64,000 nt of DNA from contig NZ_JADPEG010000012.1 of the NCBI RefSeq assembly GCF_015667585.1, positions 52,485-116,484 of the forward strand, read 5' to 3'. Each line of letters begins with the position of its first letter. Within the stretch, counting starts at the first letter, position 1. The translations under genes and the position numbers were made by a program. The notes beneath the pieces are model-generated. The model made no database searches, was not told where the DNA came from, and saw nothing but the letters and a program-made list of their open reading frames with translations. This document shows positions 27,540 through 36,184 of the stretch, in pieces. The DNA comes from Clostridium sp. D33t1_170424_F3. GTDB lineage: Bacteria > Bacillota > Clostridia > Oscillospirales > Acutalibacteraceae.

Positions 27540-27735
27540 CGATCGTTATAATCAGCCCGCTTTTACGCTGTTAAAAGTATTTTTTCACTCACAGCGTGAG
27601 GTTATTCTATCATACCCGGACTTTCAGATCCCCGTTCTGGGGCTGAATTACGTCTTTCTTTCACCCGCCGGTTATGATTTCATATTCTTTCAGCCGTCGG
27701 AAGCTCTGCTTCCGCTAACGGCGTGAGGTTATTAT
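27540..27735 (-). repeat. Structured repeat, locus A
   Basis: On the minus strand it opens with TGGTATAATAACCTCACG, an extended -10-like sequence, then CGTTA and a 7-pair hairpin CGGAAGC-AGA-GCTTCCG, then ACGGCTGAAAGAA. Another AATAACCTCACG occurs at 27606, and a CCCC-AGAAC-GGGG hairpin lies between. The same opening and the same AGA-loop hairpin occur at 55290. Confidence 0.65.
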
Positions 27736-27792
27736 ACCACAAAACACTCCCCTTGAGGATACCCAATCTGACGATATCCGAGGTGTTTTGCG

Positions 27793-28206
27793 TTTTCCAC
27801 GGCGGTGTGGAAAACCTTCCTATGGTATTCCACATTACAGCGCCGCTTTTCTGAAAATTTTACTCGGCGTTGTGAAGATTCGGACGTGCAGTTAACATAA
27901 CTTCACTATTTTCACCGGGTTTTCCACTTTTCAGAGGCTTGTACCCGTGGGTTCTCCACCCTTTCCACCGAGTTATCCACAATTCCTGAGCGGTTTTCCA
28001 CTCGGTTTATGTAAACCTGTGGAAATACAAGCCGTATAAAAGCCCGGCCCGGTGCGGTTTTTCCGCAATAACTTGCGTAATCAGAATCATTTCGCCGTGA
28101 TTTTCGGTGGAAAACACTGTGGAAACTGGTGAAAACTCGTTGAATCACACAAACAGGGCAGCGGTTTTCAGCCGCTGCCCTGTTTGTGATTTGTCTGTTT
28201 TCCACT
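27793..28206. other. Cluster of DnaA-box-like sites
   Basis: One perfect TTATCCACA lies at 27973-27981. About eleven close variants of TTTTCCAC[A/T/C] lie around it, on the plus strand at 27793, 27826, 27920, 27952, 27961, 27994 and 28198 and on the minus strand at 27806, 28018, 28106 and 28118. No gene is present. Initiation, DnaA titration or another repeat-binding protein are all possible. Confidence 0.5.
28149..28187. terminator. Hairpin after the anti-sigma gene
   Basis: AAACAGGGCAGCGG pairs with CCGCTGCCCTGTTT around a TTTTCAG-type loop. It lies about 35 bases beyond the rsiV stop. U-tracts are weak on both strands. Confidence 0.55.
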
Positions 28207-28221
28207 GCTTTTTCAGATTAT

Positions 28222-29091
28222 TTACACCAAAGATTTTCCTACGACAAAATCCTGAATCCCCATGGAGCCCGGTCCGACTTCGTACTTTTCAAAGCTGACG
28301 ACCACATTTCCGTCCGGATCGATATAAAATTTCTGCTGGTCGGAAATCCCCTGGAAGCCCTCGACCGGCACGTCGGCGCTCGGCATAAAGTACGGCCACG
28401 CCTCCGGATCTTCCGCCACACGCTTATCAATGGTTTCTTTGATTGTTTTGTCCGCAATGCTTTTGTAATCCGGTCCCAAAACCTCCCGCAGGGTCAGATT
28501 TTTTCCTGTGGACAGGTCTAGGTTGTAGAAAAGCTGCTCCGTATAAGCGCTGGCCGCCGTCTCCGTCTTATAAATGACAAAGGAAAGCGTTTTTTCACTG
28601 GAGCTCTTCACCTCATACTGGATGTCCAGGATCACCGGCATCATTTCATTGGTATCGTAGCCGTCCGCAATTGCCTGCTCCCGGCGTTCCTTCGCCTCTT
28701 TGCGCGCCTGCTCCACAATCGCGTCAATCTTTGTCTGGATCTCATTATTAACGCGCTTTTCCATCTCCGTGTTGCCCGTTCCGGCGATAGATGGCTGGTT
28801 GACGGTAATCAGCTCTGTATCGCTTTCAATGGTATACGCGCGGAACGTCAGAACCCGCGCCACACTGCCCAGCACAGGCACCTCCGCCATTGCATGGGCA
28901 AAGGTTGGGCTGACGTTCAGCAGCGCCACAAACAGGATGCACACCGCCGCCGCTGCGGACAACACCGGCTTATACCAGGCGATGCGTTTGCGCGCCGCCG
29001 CACGGTCAAACGCCGCGTTTACCACGCTGTCCAGCTGTTCCGGAATTTCCATGGACTCGTATTGTTTTCTGGCCTCTTCAAGGTTTCTCAT
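28222..29091 (-). CDS. rsiV: RsiV-like anti-sigma factor
   Basis: This 289-residue protein has a cytoplasmic N-terminus, one membrane segment (about residues 43-66) and an extracellular DUF3298-type domain with a long helix (KIDAIVEQARKEAKERREQA) and the phrase FYIDPDGNVVVSFEKYEVGPGSMG. It is the RsiV type that in Bacillus holds SigV and is cleaved when it binds lysozyme. It starts 33 bases after the sigma gene. Lysozyme sensing here is inferred from the family. Confidence 0.85.
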   Translation of the reverse strand: MRNLEEARKQYESMEIPEQLDSVVNAAFDRAAARKRIAWYKPVLSAAAAVCILFVALLNVSPTFAHAMAEVPVLGSVARVLTFRAYTIESDTELITVNQPSIAGTGNTEMEKRVNNEIQTKIDAIVEQARKEAKERREQAIADGYDTNEMMPVILDIQYEVKSSSEKTLSFVIYKTETAASAYTEQLFYNLDLSTGKNLTLREVLGPDYKSIADKTIKETIDKRVAEDPEAWPYFMPSADVPVEGFQGISDQQKFYIDPDGNVVVSFEKYEVGPGSMGIQDFVVGKSLV

Positions 29092-29124
29092 GATAGTTCC
29101 TCCCTGTCGTCTTTTAAAATACGG

Positions 29125-29613
29125 TTACGCTCCCTCTTGCAGATCCAGCTTCAAAAGCCGCAGCGCCTTGTACAGGCGCGATTTAACGGTACTGAGGTTT
29201 TCTCCGGTTACTGCTGCAATGTCCTCCAGCTTCATGTCTTCAAAAAATCGCAGAATGACGATGGTTTTGAGCTTTGGTTCCAGCTTCTGCACCGCGTTGT
29301 ACAGGTCCACATTCTGTGCAACGTCCTTGTCCTCCCCAACGGGAAGCGCCGTCTCCCCGTACTCTTCCAGAGAAATGACGTTATTGCGCCGCAGGTATGT
29401 CAGCCCCTCGTTGACCATAATCCGATAGAACCACGTTTTCATAAAATCCGGATTGCGCAGCGTGTGGAGCTTTTCAATCCCTTTGACAATGGCGTTCTGC
29501 ACCACGTCCAGCGCGGCGTCGCTGTTTTTCGTGTAACTGTACGCCAAGCGGTAAAAAGATTGCTGATTCTGGGTGATGTACTCCCGAAACGTTTGCATTG
29601 TTGTCAAAACCAT
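29125..29613 (-). CDS. sigV: ECF sigma factor, SigV type
   Basis: The 162-residue protein has region 2 (FYRLAYSYTKNSDAALDVVQNAIVKGIEK) and region 4 (LKTIVILRFFEDMKLEDIAAVTGENLSTVKSRLYKAL, shown here as family pattern). It pairs with the RsiV-like gene. Met 29598 is an alternative start. An AACTTTT/TATCTAA pair at 29665-29690 on the minus strand could be an autoregulated ECF promoter, but the spacing is short, so I leave it as a suggestion. Confidence 0.88.
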   Translation of the reverse strand: MVLTTMQTFREYITQNQQSFYRLAYSYTKNSDAALDVVQNAIVKGIEKLHTLRNPDFMKTWFYRIMVNEGLTYLRRNNVISLEEYGETALPVGEDKDVAQNVDLYNAVQKLEPKLKTIVILRFFEDMKLEDIAAVTGENLSTVKSRLYKALRLLKLDLQEGA

Positions 29614-29770
29614 TCCCCGCCCATCTATTTGAATTTGAAACCCTGTTTCTCATCTTCTGTTTATTAGATACCCGGCACAGCCGAAAAGTTGATATAGCAA
29701 AATGATATTCTCATTCAAAAACTCAAGATCTGGATAAAACTAGAAAAACGACGCATAACCGGCTCAAGCG

Positions 29771-29808
29771 AAAAGGGACCGATGCAGATTTTCTGTATCG
29801 ATCCCTTT
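29771..29808 (-). terminator. Terminator of the polysaccharide operon
   Basis: A stem of about 15 pairs (AAAGGGATCGATACAG against CTGCATCGGTCCCTTT on the minus strand) ends in a short T-run just past the flippase stop. Confidence 0.7.
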
Positions 29809-29811
29809 CAT

Positions 29812-31341
29812 TCATTTTTTAAAGATTCTCTTCACTCTATCAATAAACACCTTATGACTGTAAATCAAAGCCATTTCTACATATCCTATTATACTGCAAA
29901 CACCTACTACTACAATCAAACTCTCCCAGGAATGAATGGCTATAAAATGTTTTATAATTCCCATTGTCAGAATAAGAATCGGGATTGCACCCCACGTTTT
30001 AACTGCTGTCCAAAAGAATGTCAGTTTCGGTTGTTTTAAAACATGCGCAGCGAATAGGGAGTTAAAAACAATATATCTTAGAATCATGATAATGGGCCCA
30101 GATATCGCAATTGAAAACAAGCCTAAGTTTGCAAATCTGATTAACAAATATATAAATATGATATTTAAAATTCCGCATAGAAAATCCATTAATACCGTTA
30201 ACTTTAATTTGTTTGTTACGATTGCAAGCTGCGACATGGTCGAAGTAGTAGCATTAAAAAACGACTGCAGTATCGTTAAGACGGATAGAATTGTAACCAT
30301 TGTCAATTCATCCCCTGACAAAGATTTTTGCCACAACGCATAAAAATCATATGAGAAAACCAGAAACGCACTGATAGGAACAAATAAAATCAAAGCCATT
30401 GTTGTGATGGATTTCTTAACATACTCAACTAAATTTGATATTTGTCCTTTTGAATACAATATAACAAACATTGGCGTAAATAAGGGAGCAATGACCCCAA
30501 TAACACTCGTTATATTATTTGGCATAGTACGCGCAATGGACAACAATCCCATTTCATGCTCACCAAGCATCTTATTGGCAATGATCAAGTCAAGACCCCG
30601 CATAAGGATCACACTCATGCTCGTAAACGCCATCCAGCATCCTGACTTAGCCAGATCAAAAGCATATTTACTCTTGGCGTATCGTAAATTGACATGAATT
30701 TCTGGGGTAAGTTTTTTTGTCAGTCCAATATTGAGCACCGCAACCACTGTACTGGCAATTAATGAAGCTAACGATATCCAATAGATCTTTACGGATACAA
30801 AATTCAAAAATACTATTATAATTGCAAAGCGAATGAGATGACTGACAATGTTCCTGACTCCTTGAATATCTGTTCTATTGGTAACAAAAGTTGATGTAGT
30901 AAATACCATTGTCAGCAAAGTTATAATATAAGAAACAAAAATTAATGCGAAAGTCAATTTCACATCAAACATGATTTCTGCTGGTATCGCCAAATAATTA
31001 TTTATATTGGGTACAAAAACAAAGCTTACTAATCCAAGCAGTCCGGCAAGTACCGTATTCGCAACAATAAGACTATTAAAATAATGGTTAGCTAATTCAA
31101 ATTCCTTTTTGTAAAAAGCGTCCGCAATAAATCTTGCTGCCACAGAGTTAAAAACAGAAGCCAATATAGACGCATAGGAAACAAAATCATTGGCAAGTCC
31201 TATAAAACCATAAGCCGAAGCGCCTACTTTTCCAACAATAATAGGAGATATGTAGAAGCTGATAACAAACTGAATCATAAAGGCCAATATATTAATCGCT
31301 ATATTCTTATAAGTCTGTTTACTGTTTGACTTCATTTCCAT
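29812..31341 (-). CDS. Polysaccharide flippase (Wzx-like)
   Basis: The 509-residue protein has about 14 hydrophobic helices and no large soluble domain, as in the polysaccharide transporter (PST/MOP) superfamily. It begins near the family pattern IAINILAFMIQFVISFYISPIIVG. It should move lipid-linked repeat units across the membrane. It is the last gene of the low-GC polysaccharide cluster. Confidence 0.82.
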   Translation of the reverse strand: MEMKSNSKQTYKNIAINILAFMIQFVISFYISPIIVGKVGASAYGFIGLANDFVSYASILASVFNSVAARFIADAFYKKEFELANHYFNSLIVANTVLAGLLGLVSFVFVPNINNYLAIPAEIMFDVKLTFALIFVSYIITLLTMVFTTSTFVTNRTDIQGVRNIVSHLIRFAIIIVFLNFVSVKIYWISLASLIASTVVAVLNIGLTKKLTPEIHVNLRYAKSKYAFDLAKSGCWMAFTSMSVILMRGLDLIIANKMLGEHEMGLLSIARTMPNNITSVIGVIAPLFTPMFVILYSKGQISNLVEYVKKSITTMALILFVPISAFLVFSYDFYALWQKSLSGDELTMVTILSVLTILQSFFNATTSTMSQLAIVTNKLKLTVLMDFLCGILNIIFIYLLIRFANLGLFSIAISGPIIMILRYIVFNSLFAAHVLKQPKLTFFWTAVKTWGAIPILILTMGIIKHFIAIHSWESLIVVVGVCSIIGYVEMALIYSHKVFIDRVKRIFKK

Positions 31342-31428
31342 TATACTAATTCCTCATTATTACTAAAACATTTTAGAATCTGATATTAAATGATTTCATA
31401 TCATTCTCTTATTGATAAAGGCTGCTTG

Positions 31429-32703
31429 CTATCCTTTTTGCTTATCTAAAAAAGTATTTTGAACGGACTGTACTTGTATTTCAATAGAAGCTATAGCGAT
31501 AGAAAAACAGATAATCATATCCGGAGCAAAATAACCAATAGAAACAGAAGAGATTAAATAATAGATAATCAGGCCTAAAATCCAGACATTTTCATACAAT
31601 TTTTTATTCTGACGTAACTTTAAAATAGATCTCCACCATCTTTTCCAGACCAGAAAAATCATTAAATTTCCAAAAATTCCAAACGATGCAATGGTATCAA
31701 AAATCCCCACATCATCCGCATAATAAAGACCCGACGGACCTCTGGCAATATGGACTAACGGCGATGTAATCGGCCTTATAATCCCCATCCCAAATATCGG
31801 ATTCTTTTCAAAAAAAGAAAGCCTGTAAAAGATATTTTCTATTCTAATATTTACATTATGTGCTTCCGCCGCATATTTACTGTTATCTGATAAAATAGAA
31901 TTAAAAATATACTGAAACTGAGGTATGTTCATAACTACTACGATCGACAAAGCCAATGCGATCAGCGTAAAAATTCTCTTTTTATTACCTCTGTTTTTAA
32001 ACAGAAGCATTCCAAAAACAGCGCACAATACTGCGATCGTTGTACCCCTTGTTTGATTCACAAAAACAATGCAGTATATCGATAAAAACAAAAAAATGAG
32101 TCTGACCGTTTTGGGGATAAACTCGGTTGCTTTTTTATAATCCCCAATTAGAAAAATTGCTAATAAGGGAGCATATGAAGCTGCATTTCCATATCTTAGA
32201 AGATTATTTCTTAATACGGTTCTCTCGATCCCCTGTAAAAAAATGATGCCAAAATTATTATACAATACGGACTGTAAGCATGATATAAAAACGTTTACCA
32301 TTGCAAAAACAACGATTACTTTCAGGATTTTTTCAAAAAGCGGTTCATTATTTGTAAATATAGGAATGATAAACAGGAGCAACATGCAATTTTCCATTAC
32401 ATATATATCAAAGAAAGACTGATTATAAGCAACCACGCTGTACAGCCCACATACCAAAATAGATACTAAAACAAAAACAATAAATTTAGTCCAGTAATCC
32501 AACTTAATAACAGTAGACTTGAATAAAAGCAATAGAATGACCAAACCAACTATAATGACTTCGCCTGTACGATTCACGCTATCCGCAATTCCATTTAAAC
32601 TTTCCGCCGGTAAGAAACCGAAAAATTTCATATTTATAAATAATAAGACCACAAATAGCGATGTAATTAAAAAACTTAATTGTGGGACTTTATATTTCAC
32701 CAT
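31429..32703 (-). CDS. O-antigen polymerase/ligase-like membrane protein (Wzy-like)
   Basis: About 424 residues with 10-12 membrane helices and a large extracellular loop (about residues 265-310) with the phrase FFEKNPIFGMGI, typical of Wzy/WaaL-type proteins. It probably joins polysaccharide repeat units. The start overlaps the end of the upstream glycosyltransferase gene by 14 bases. AT-rich codon use matches its neighbours in the cluster. Confidence 0.78.
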   Translation of the reverse strand: MVKYKVPQLSFLITSLFVVLLFINMKFFGFLPAESLNGIADSVNRTGEVIIVGLVILLLLFKSTVIKLDYWTKFIVFVLVSILVCGLYSVVAYNQSFFDIYVMENCMLLLFIIPIFTNNEPLFEKILKVIVVFAMVNVFISCLQSVLYNNFGIIFLQGIERTVLRNNLLRYGNAASYAPLLAIFLIGDYKKATEFIPKTVRLIFLFLSIYCIVFVNQTRGTTIAVLCAVFGMLLFKNRGNKKRIFTLIALALSIVVVMNIPQFQYIFNSILSDNSKYAAEAHNVNIRIENIFYRLSFFEKNPIFGMGIIRPITSPLVHIARGPSGLYYADDVGIFDTIASFGIFGNLMIFLVWKRWWRSILKLRQNKKLYENVWILGLIIYYLISSVSIGYFAPDMIICFSIAIASIEIQVQSVQNTFLDKQKG

Positions 32704-33568
32704 TAATTAATCCTGCTCTCTTTAACATCAATTTACATACTTTTAACGATTTCTTGGATTGCTTAAGTACAAATAAATCTTTTCTAAAATTGCTCTTCAC
32801 CGATGAGGCCGTACTTTTTCCTTCCAGATGTAAAATCCCTATCTGTGGATCAAAAAGCATTTTATAATCATGCAATACACATTGCAGTTTTAATAAATCT
32901 TCTTCAAAATACATAAAAGTACCGTTAACAAAGGCATTGTTCTCGTTTTGAATGTAACCCGGTCCATATATAACACACGCACCATGTATTACAACATCAG
33001 AGGAAGGGCTTAATTGCTTTTGTGTGTTCAAATTATCTTTTTGATTTGTATAAGAACGCAAATGCAGCATAGAAAGAAATTGTTTGGCATAAATAACAAC
33101 TTGCACTTTTCTAAGGTTGCGCAGAATGAACTTTAAATCTGCTTCTGTCATGCAATGCCCTCTGATCGGGCTTTGATGGACTTGTGATATTGGATTAAAC
33201 ACATCCGGGCCAAGCACATCAAATTTACTGTTTTGGTATATCGTATAAATCTTCTCTATGAAACTTTCATCGTCAATAATCGTATCATTATTGATACAAA
33301 CAATAAAATTCGCACCTAACTTTTGCTTTGCATAACGATAACCAATATTATTTCCCTCCGCAAATCCGCTGTTTTCACGATTTAAAATAATATGAACCTT
33401 TTGATCTTTGATAAACTCCGTTTGAAGCGCTTTCCCGGACCCGTTAGGAGAAGCATTATCTACAACTACAATGTCCTCAACTGATGTACACTTTTTTAAG
33501 GACGCTATACAATCTCTCGTTTCTTCAATATTTAAATAATGAAGAATAACAAATACACATTTATACAT
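32690..33568 (-). CDS. Family 2 glycosyltransferase (rhamnosyltransferase-like)
   Basis: The 292-residue GT-A enzyme starts with the family pattern VFVILHYLNIEETRDCIASL, has VVVDNASPNGSG for nucleotide-sugar binding and CINNDT as the metal-binding DxD equivalent. GFAEGNNIGYRYA resembles rhamnosyltransferases. It lacks membrane segments. It starts directly at the end of the preceding GT2 gene. Confidence 0.85.
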   Translation of the reverse strand: MYKCVFVILHYLNIEETRDCIASLKKCTSVEDIVVVDNASPNGSGKALQTEFIKDQKVHIILNRENSGFAEGNNIGYRYAKQKLGANFIVCINNDTIIDDESFIEKIYTIYQNSKFDVLGPDVFNPISQVHQSPIRGHCMTEADLKFILRNLRKVQVVIYAKQFLSMLHLRSYTNQKDNLNTQKQLSPSSDVVIHGACVIYGPGYIQNENNAFVNGTFMYFEEDLLKLQCVLHDYKMLFDPQIGILHLEGKSTASSVKSNFRKDLFVLKQSKKSLKVCKLMLKRAGLINGEI

Positions 33569-34543
33569 TTATTTCTTTTCCTTCAGTTTACAATATATTG
33601 TCATCAAAAAGGCCAACGCTTGAAATCCAAACAATCTATACAGTAAAACAAATAGTTTGGCCCCCCCTGTACAGCTCTGCAAAATATAGTCTTTTTCTTT
33701 ATACTTTGCTTTCATAAGCTTCTTTTCACTTTTTTCTAACGGATGTATTCTGACAATCATTGAAAGATACCCATTAGCAAAACGGGACCTGATTTGATCT
33801 TTATCAATCCCCTCATATTTCAAACTGAAGAAATCGTACCATTTACTCTGATAGCTCCAACTGCTAAACGCATATTTATAGCCTACCTTAGCAAAGTTAC
33901 TCGCTTCTTCATCTCTCCTATAAAAGTAAACACACTCGTTTATGTAATCAAAAGAGTGTGAAGATAACAAAAATTGATATAACCAATCCCCGTCTTCCCC
34001 CATGGACAAAGCCCTATCAAACCGTATGTTTTGCTGTTTTACGATTTCTCCCTTATAAACATTTCCCCAAACAGTATTCACGATACAGCGTTTCGTCCAT
34101 AAAAACATTAAATTGGGATTGTTGTCTTTGATAAGACCTTCTGGAAATTTTGAAGTATTAAAACGATACTCTTGAACCGTCTTTGTAAACGTCGCTGTTC
34201 TTCCAAATATCACGTCCTTGGGTTCATTACTAAGCAAATCGTTAAATTTTTGCAACGCATGATCCGCTAAAATATCATCCGCATCCATAAAAAGAATATA
34301 TTCTCCAACAGCGCTTTCAATCCCCATATTTCGAGCCGAGCTGACGCCGCCATTTTCTTTTTGAATTAAAATAAATCGGGGATCACTCGTATACTCTTTA
34401 CAAATTTCAACACTATTATCTTCTGATCCGTCATCAATTAATAAAACTTCATAGTCCGCATAACTTTGATGACAGATACTCTCTAAGCATTCTCGCAAAA
34501 ACTCTTTTGCGTTATAAACAGGTACTATAATCGAAAACCTCAT
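33569..34543 (-). CDS. Family 2 glycosyltransferase
   Basis: This 324-residue protein opens with SIIVPVYNAKEFLRECLESI, has VLLIDDGSEDNS and the metal-binding FMDADD motif, so it is an inverting GT2 enzyme. The sugar is unknown. GGAG precedes the start at 34543. It is the first gene of the four-gene cluster; no priming sugar-phosphate transferase is present in the window. Confidence 0.87.
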   Translation of the reverse strand: MRFSIIVPVYNAKEFLRECLESICHQSYADYEVLLIDDGSEDNSVEICKEYTSDPRFILIQKENGGVSSARNMGIESAVGEYILFMDADDILADHALQKFNDLLSNEPKDVIFGRTATFTKTVQEYRFNTSKFPEGLIKDNNPNLMFLWTKRCIVNTVWGNVYKGEIVKQQNIRFDRALSMGEDGDWLYQFLLSSHSFDYINECVYFYRRDEEASNFAKVGYKYAFSSWSYQSKWYDFFSLKYEGIDKDQIRSRFANGYLSMIVRIHPLEKSEKKLMKAKYKEKDYILQSCTGGAKLFVLLYRLFGFQALAFLMTIYCKLKEKK

Positions 34544-34691
34544 GATATCTCCTCAAATCTTCATGCTATTATTTTCCGCAATCTATTTTAAAACAGCTTG
34601 TTCAGGCTATTTCATTCGTTCCGACCAAATGCAAGCAGATTAACGCCTGTCAGCCTCCAAATTAAATGGTATATTTATCCATATAAAAAGA

Positions 34692-34720
34692 AAAGAGTGA
34701 CGCTCCCGGCATCACTCTTT
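34692..34720 (+). terminator. Hairpin upstream of the polysaccharide operon
   Basis: AAAGAGTGA and TCACTCTTT arms enclose an 11-base loop, with ATAATTTATTT after it on the plus strand. It may end an unseen plus-strand transcript or insulate the minus-strand operon. Confidence 0.45.
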
Positions 34721-35035
34721 ATAATTTATTTAATCCTATCCTGAAACCTAACACTTATGTCACTCCTCAATCTTCCCTATCCCTTACTGTGGTCAAAATC
34801 AATTTTATCATACCAATATTTTTGACGCTCTGTCAACATCCAATTTATGCGAATTCTCAATCCTTACAGGATTCGTTTATCCTATCCGTAAACCAGTATA
34901 GACAGATTTTTCGTATAAGTCAAGTTCGATCGAAAAAGCGGCACAATCTCCAGATTGCTCTTTCTCTTAGATAAGAGAAATTACAATCCATAAAATGGCA
35001 TCAGTCAAAGATCTATCTGCCTATGAAAAATGAAA

Positions 35036-35065
35036 GAAGCCGATGCGGCATGCCGCATCGGCTTC
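35036..35065. terminator. Terminator of the GGGtGRT gene
   Basis: GAAGCCGATGCGGCA is followed directly by its exact complement. T-rich DNA follows on the minus strand, 20 bases beyond the stop. Confidence 0.8.
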
Positions 35066-35085
35066 TGATCGTTTTAAACCAGGGA

Positions 35086-36093
35086 TTACTTGCTCGCTTC
35101 GTAAACCGCAACCGCGCAGGCAACGGTGGCGCCGACCATGGGGTTGTTGCCCATGCCGATCAGGCCCATCATTTCCACGTGCGCCGGCACGGAGGAAGAA
35201 CCCGCGAACTGCGCGTCGCCGTGCATACGGCCCATGGAGTCGGTCAGGCCATAGGAAGCCGGGCCAGCGCCCATGTTGTCCGGGTGCAGGGTACGGCCGG
35301 TGCCGCCGCCGGAAGCAACGGAGAAGTAGCGCTTGTCGTTCTCGATCGCCCACTTCTTGTAGGTGCCCGCGACCAGGTGCTGGAAGCGGGTCGGGTTGGT
35401 GGAGTTACCGGTGATGGAGACGTCCACGCCCTCCTTCTTCATGATCGCAACGCCTTCCAGAACGTCGTTCGCGCCGTAGCATTTGACAGCCGCGCGCTCG
35501 CCGTCGGAGAACGCCTTCTCTTCCACAACGGTCAGCTCGTCGTTGAAGAAATCATAATCGGTCTTCACATAGGTAAAGCCGTTGATTCTGGAGATGATGT
35601 AGGCGGCGTCCTTGCCCAGGCCGTTCAGGATGATGCGGAGCGGCTCTTTGCGGGCGCGGTTTGCCGTCTTGGCAATGCCGATAGCGCCTTCTGCGGCGGC
35701 AAAGGACTCGTGGCCCGCGAGGAACGCGAAGCACTTGGTCTCATCGCGGAGCAGTCTTGCGCCGAGGTTGCCGTGGCCGAGGCCCACCTTGCGGTTTTCC
35801 GCAACGGAGCCCGGGATGCAGAACGCCTGCAGGCCGATACCGATCGCCTCAGCGGCGTCGGCAGCGGAAGAGCAGCCCTTCTTGATCGCAACCGCGCAGC
35901 CCAGGGTATATGCCCAGCTGGCGTTTTCAAACGCGATGGGCTGAACGCCCTTTACAATAGTATCCACATCGATTCCTTTGCTGAGGCAAAGGTCGCGCGC
36001 TTCTTCGAGGCTGGCAAGGCCATACTCGGCAAGACACGCTTCGATTTTGGCAATTCTTCTTTCTTTACCTTCAAACTTGACATCGTTAGCCAT
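35086..36093 (-). CDS. GGGtGRT protein (glycine-rich SFCGS family)
   Basis: The 335-residue cytoplasmic protein carries the signature SVASGGGTGRTLHPDN near residue 270 that names this conserved anaerobe family. Other conserved phrases are GIGLQAFCIPGSV, GHGNLGARLL and FLAGHESFAAAEGAIGIAKTANR. The function is unknown. It follows the NifU-like scaffold gene after 91 bases, a pairing common in Clostridia, which hints at an Fe-S or metal-linked role; this is inference. Confidence 0.88.
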   Translation of the reverse strand: MANDVKFEGKERRIAKIEACLAEYGLASLEEARDLCLSKGIDVDTIVKGVQPIAFENASWAYTLGCAVAIKKGCSSAADAAEAIGIGLQAFCIPGSVAENRKVGLGHGNLGARLLRDETKCFAFLAGHESFAAAEGAIGIAKTANRARKEPLRIILNGLGKDAAYIISRINGFTYVKTDYDFFNDELTVVEEKAFSDGERAAVKCYGANDVLEGVAIMKKEGVDVSITGNSTNPTRFQHLVAGTYKKWAIENDKRYFSVASGGGTGRTLHPDNMGAGPASYGLTDSMGRMHGDAQFAGSSSVPAHVEMMGLIGMGNNPMVGATVACAVAVYEASK

Positions 36094-36184
36094 GTAAGTT
36101 GTCCTCCTTTATTCTGCTTTCTCCGGCGATTCCCCAAAACAGGAACCCGCCGTGTTCGGAAAGTTCGGTATGTTCCCTGCCGGA

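Larger units (their letters stand above)
34544..35085. other. AT-rich intergenic region
   Basis: About 540 bases lie between the polysaccharide genes and the GGGtGRT gene. It contains two short hairpins (34692-34720 and 34964-34982) and the terminator of the GGGtGRT gene. A 61-codon ORF at 34789 has no SD and no recognisable content, so I treat the region as non-coding. Confidence 0.5.

Noticed and set aside
27487..27726. 79-codon plus-strand frame over the structured repeat
   Set aside because: The frame lies on top of a hairpin repeat, has no SD, and repeats of this kind often leave open frames by chance.
27793..28206. Calling the DnaA-box cluster oriC
   Set aside because: dnaA, dnaN and rpmH are absent, genes on both sides run the same way, and no obvious AT-rich unwinding element was seen. 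Kept as an unexplained cluster.
34789..34974. 61-codon frame in the AT-rich spacer
   Set aside because: No SD, no motif, and the sequence is of the same composition as the rest of the spacer.
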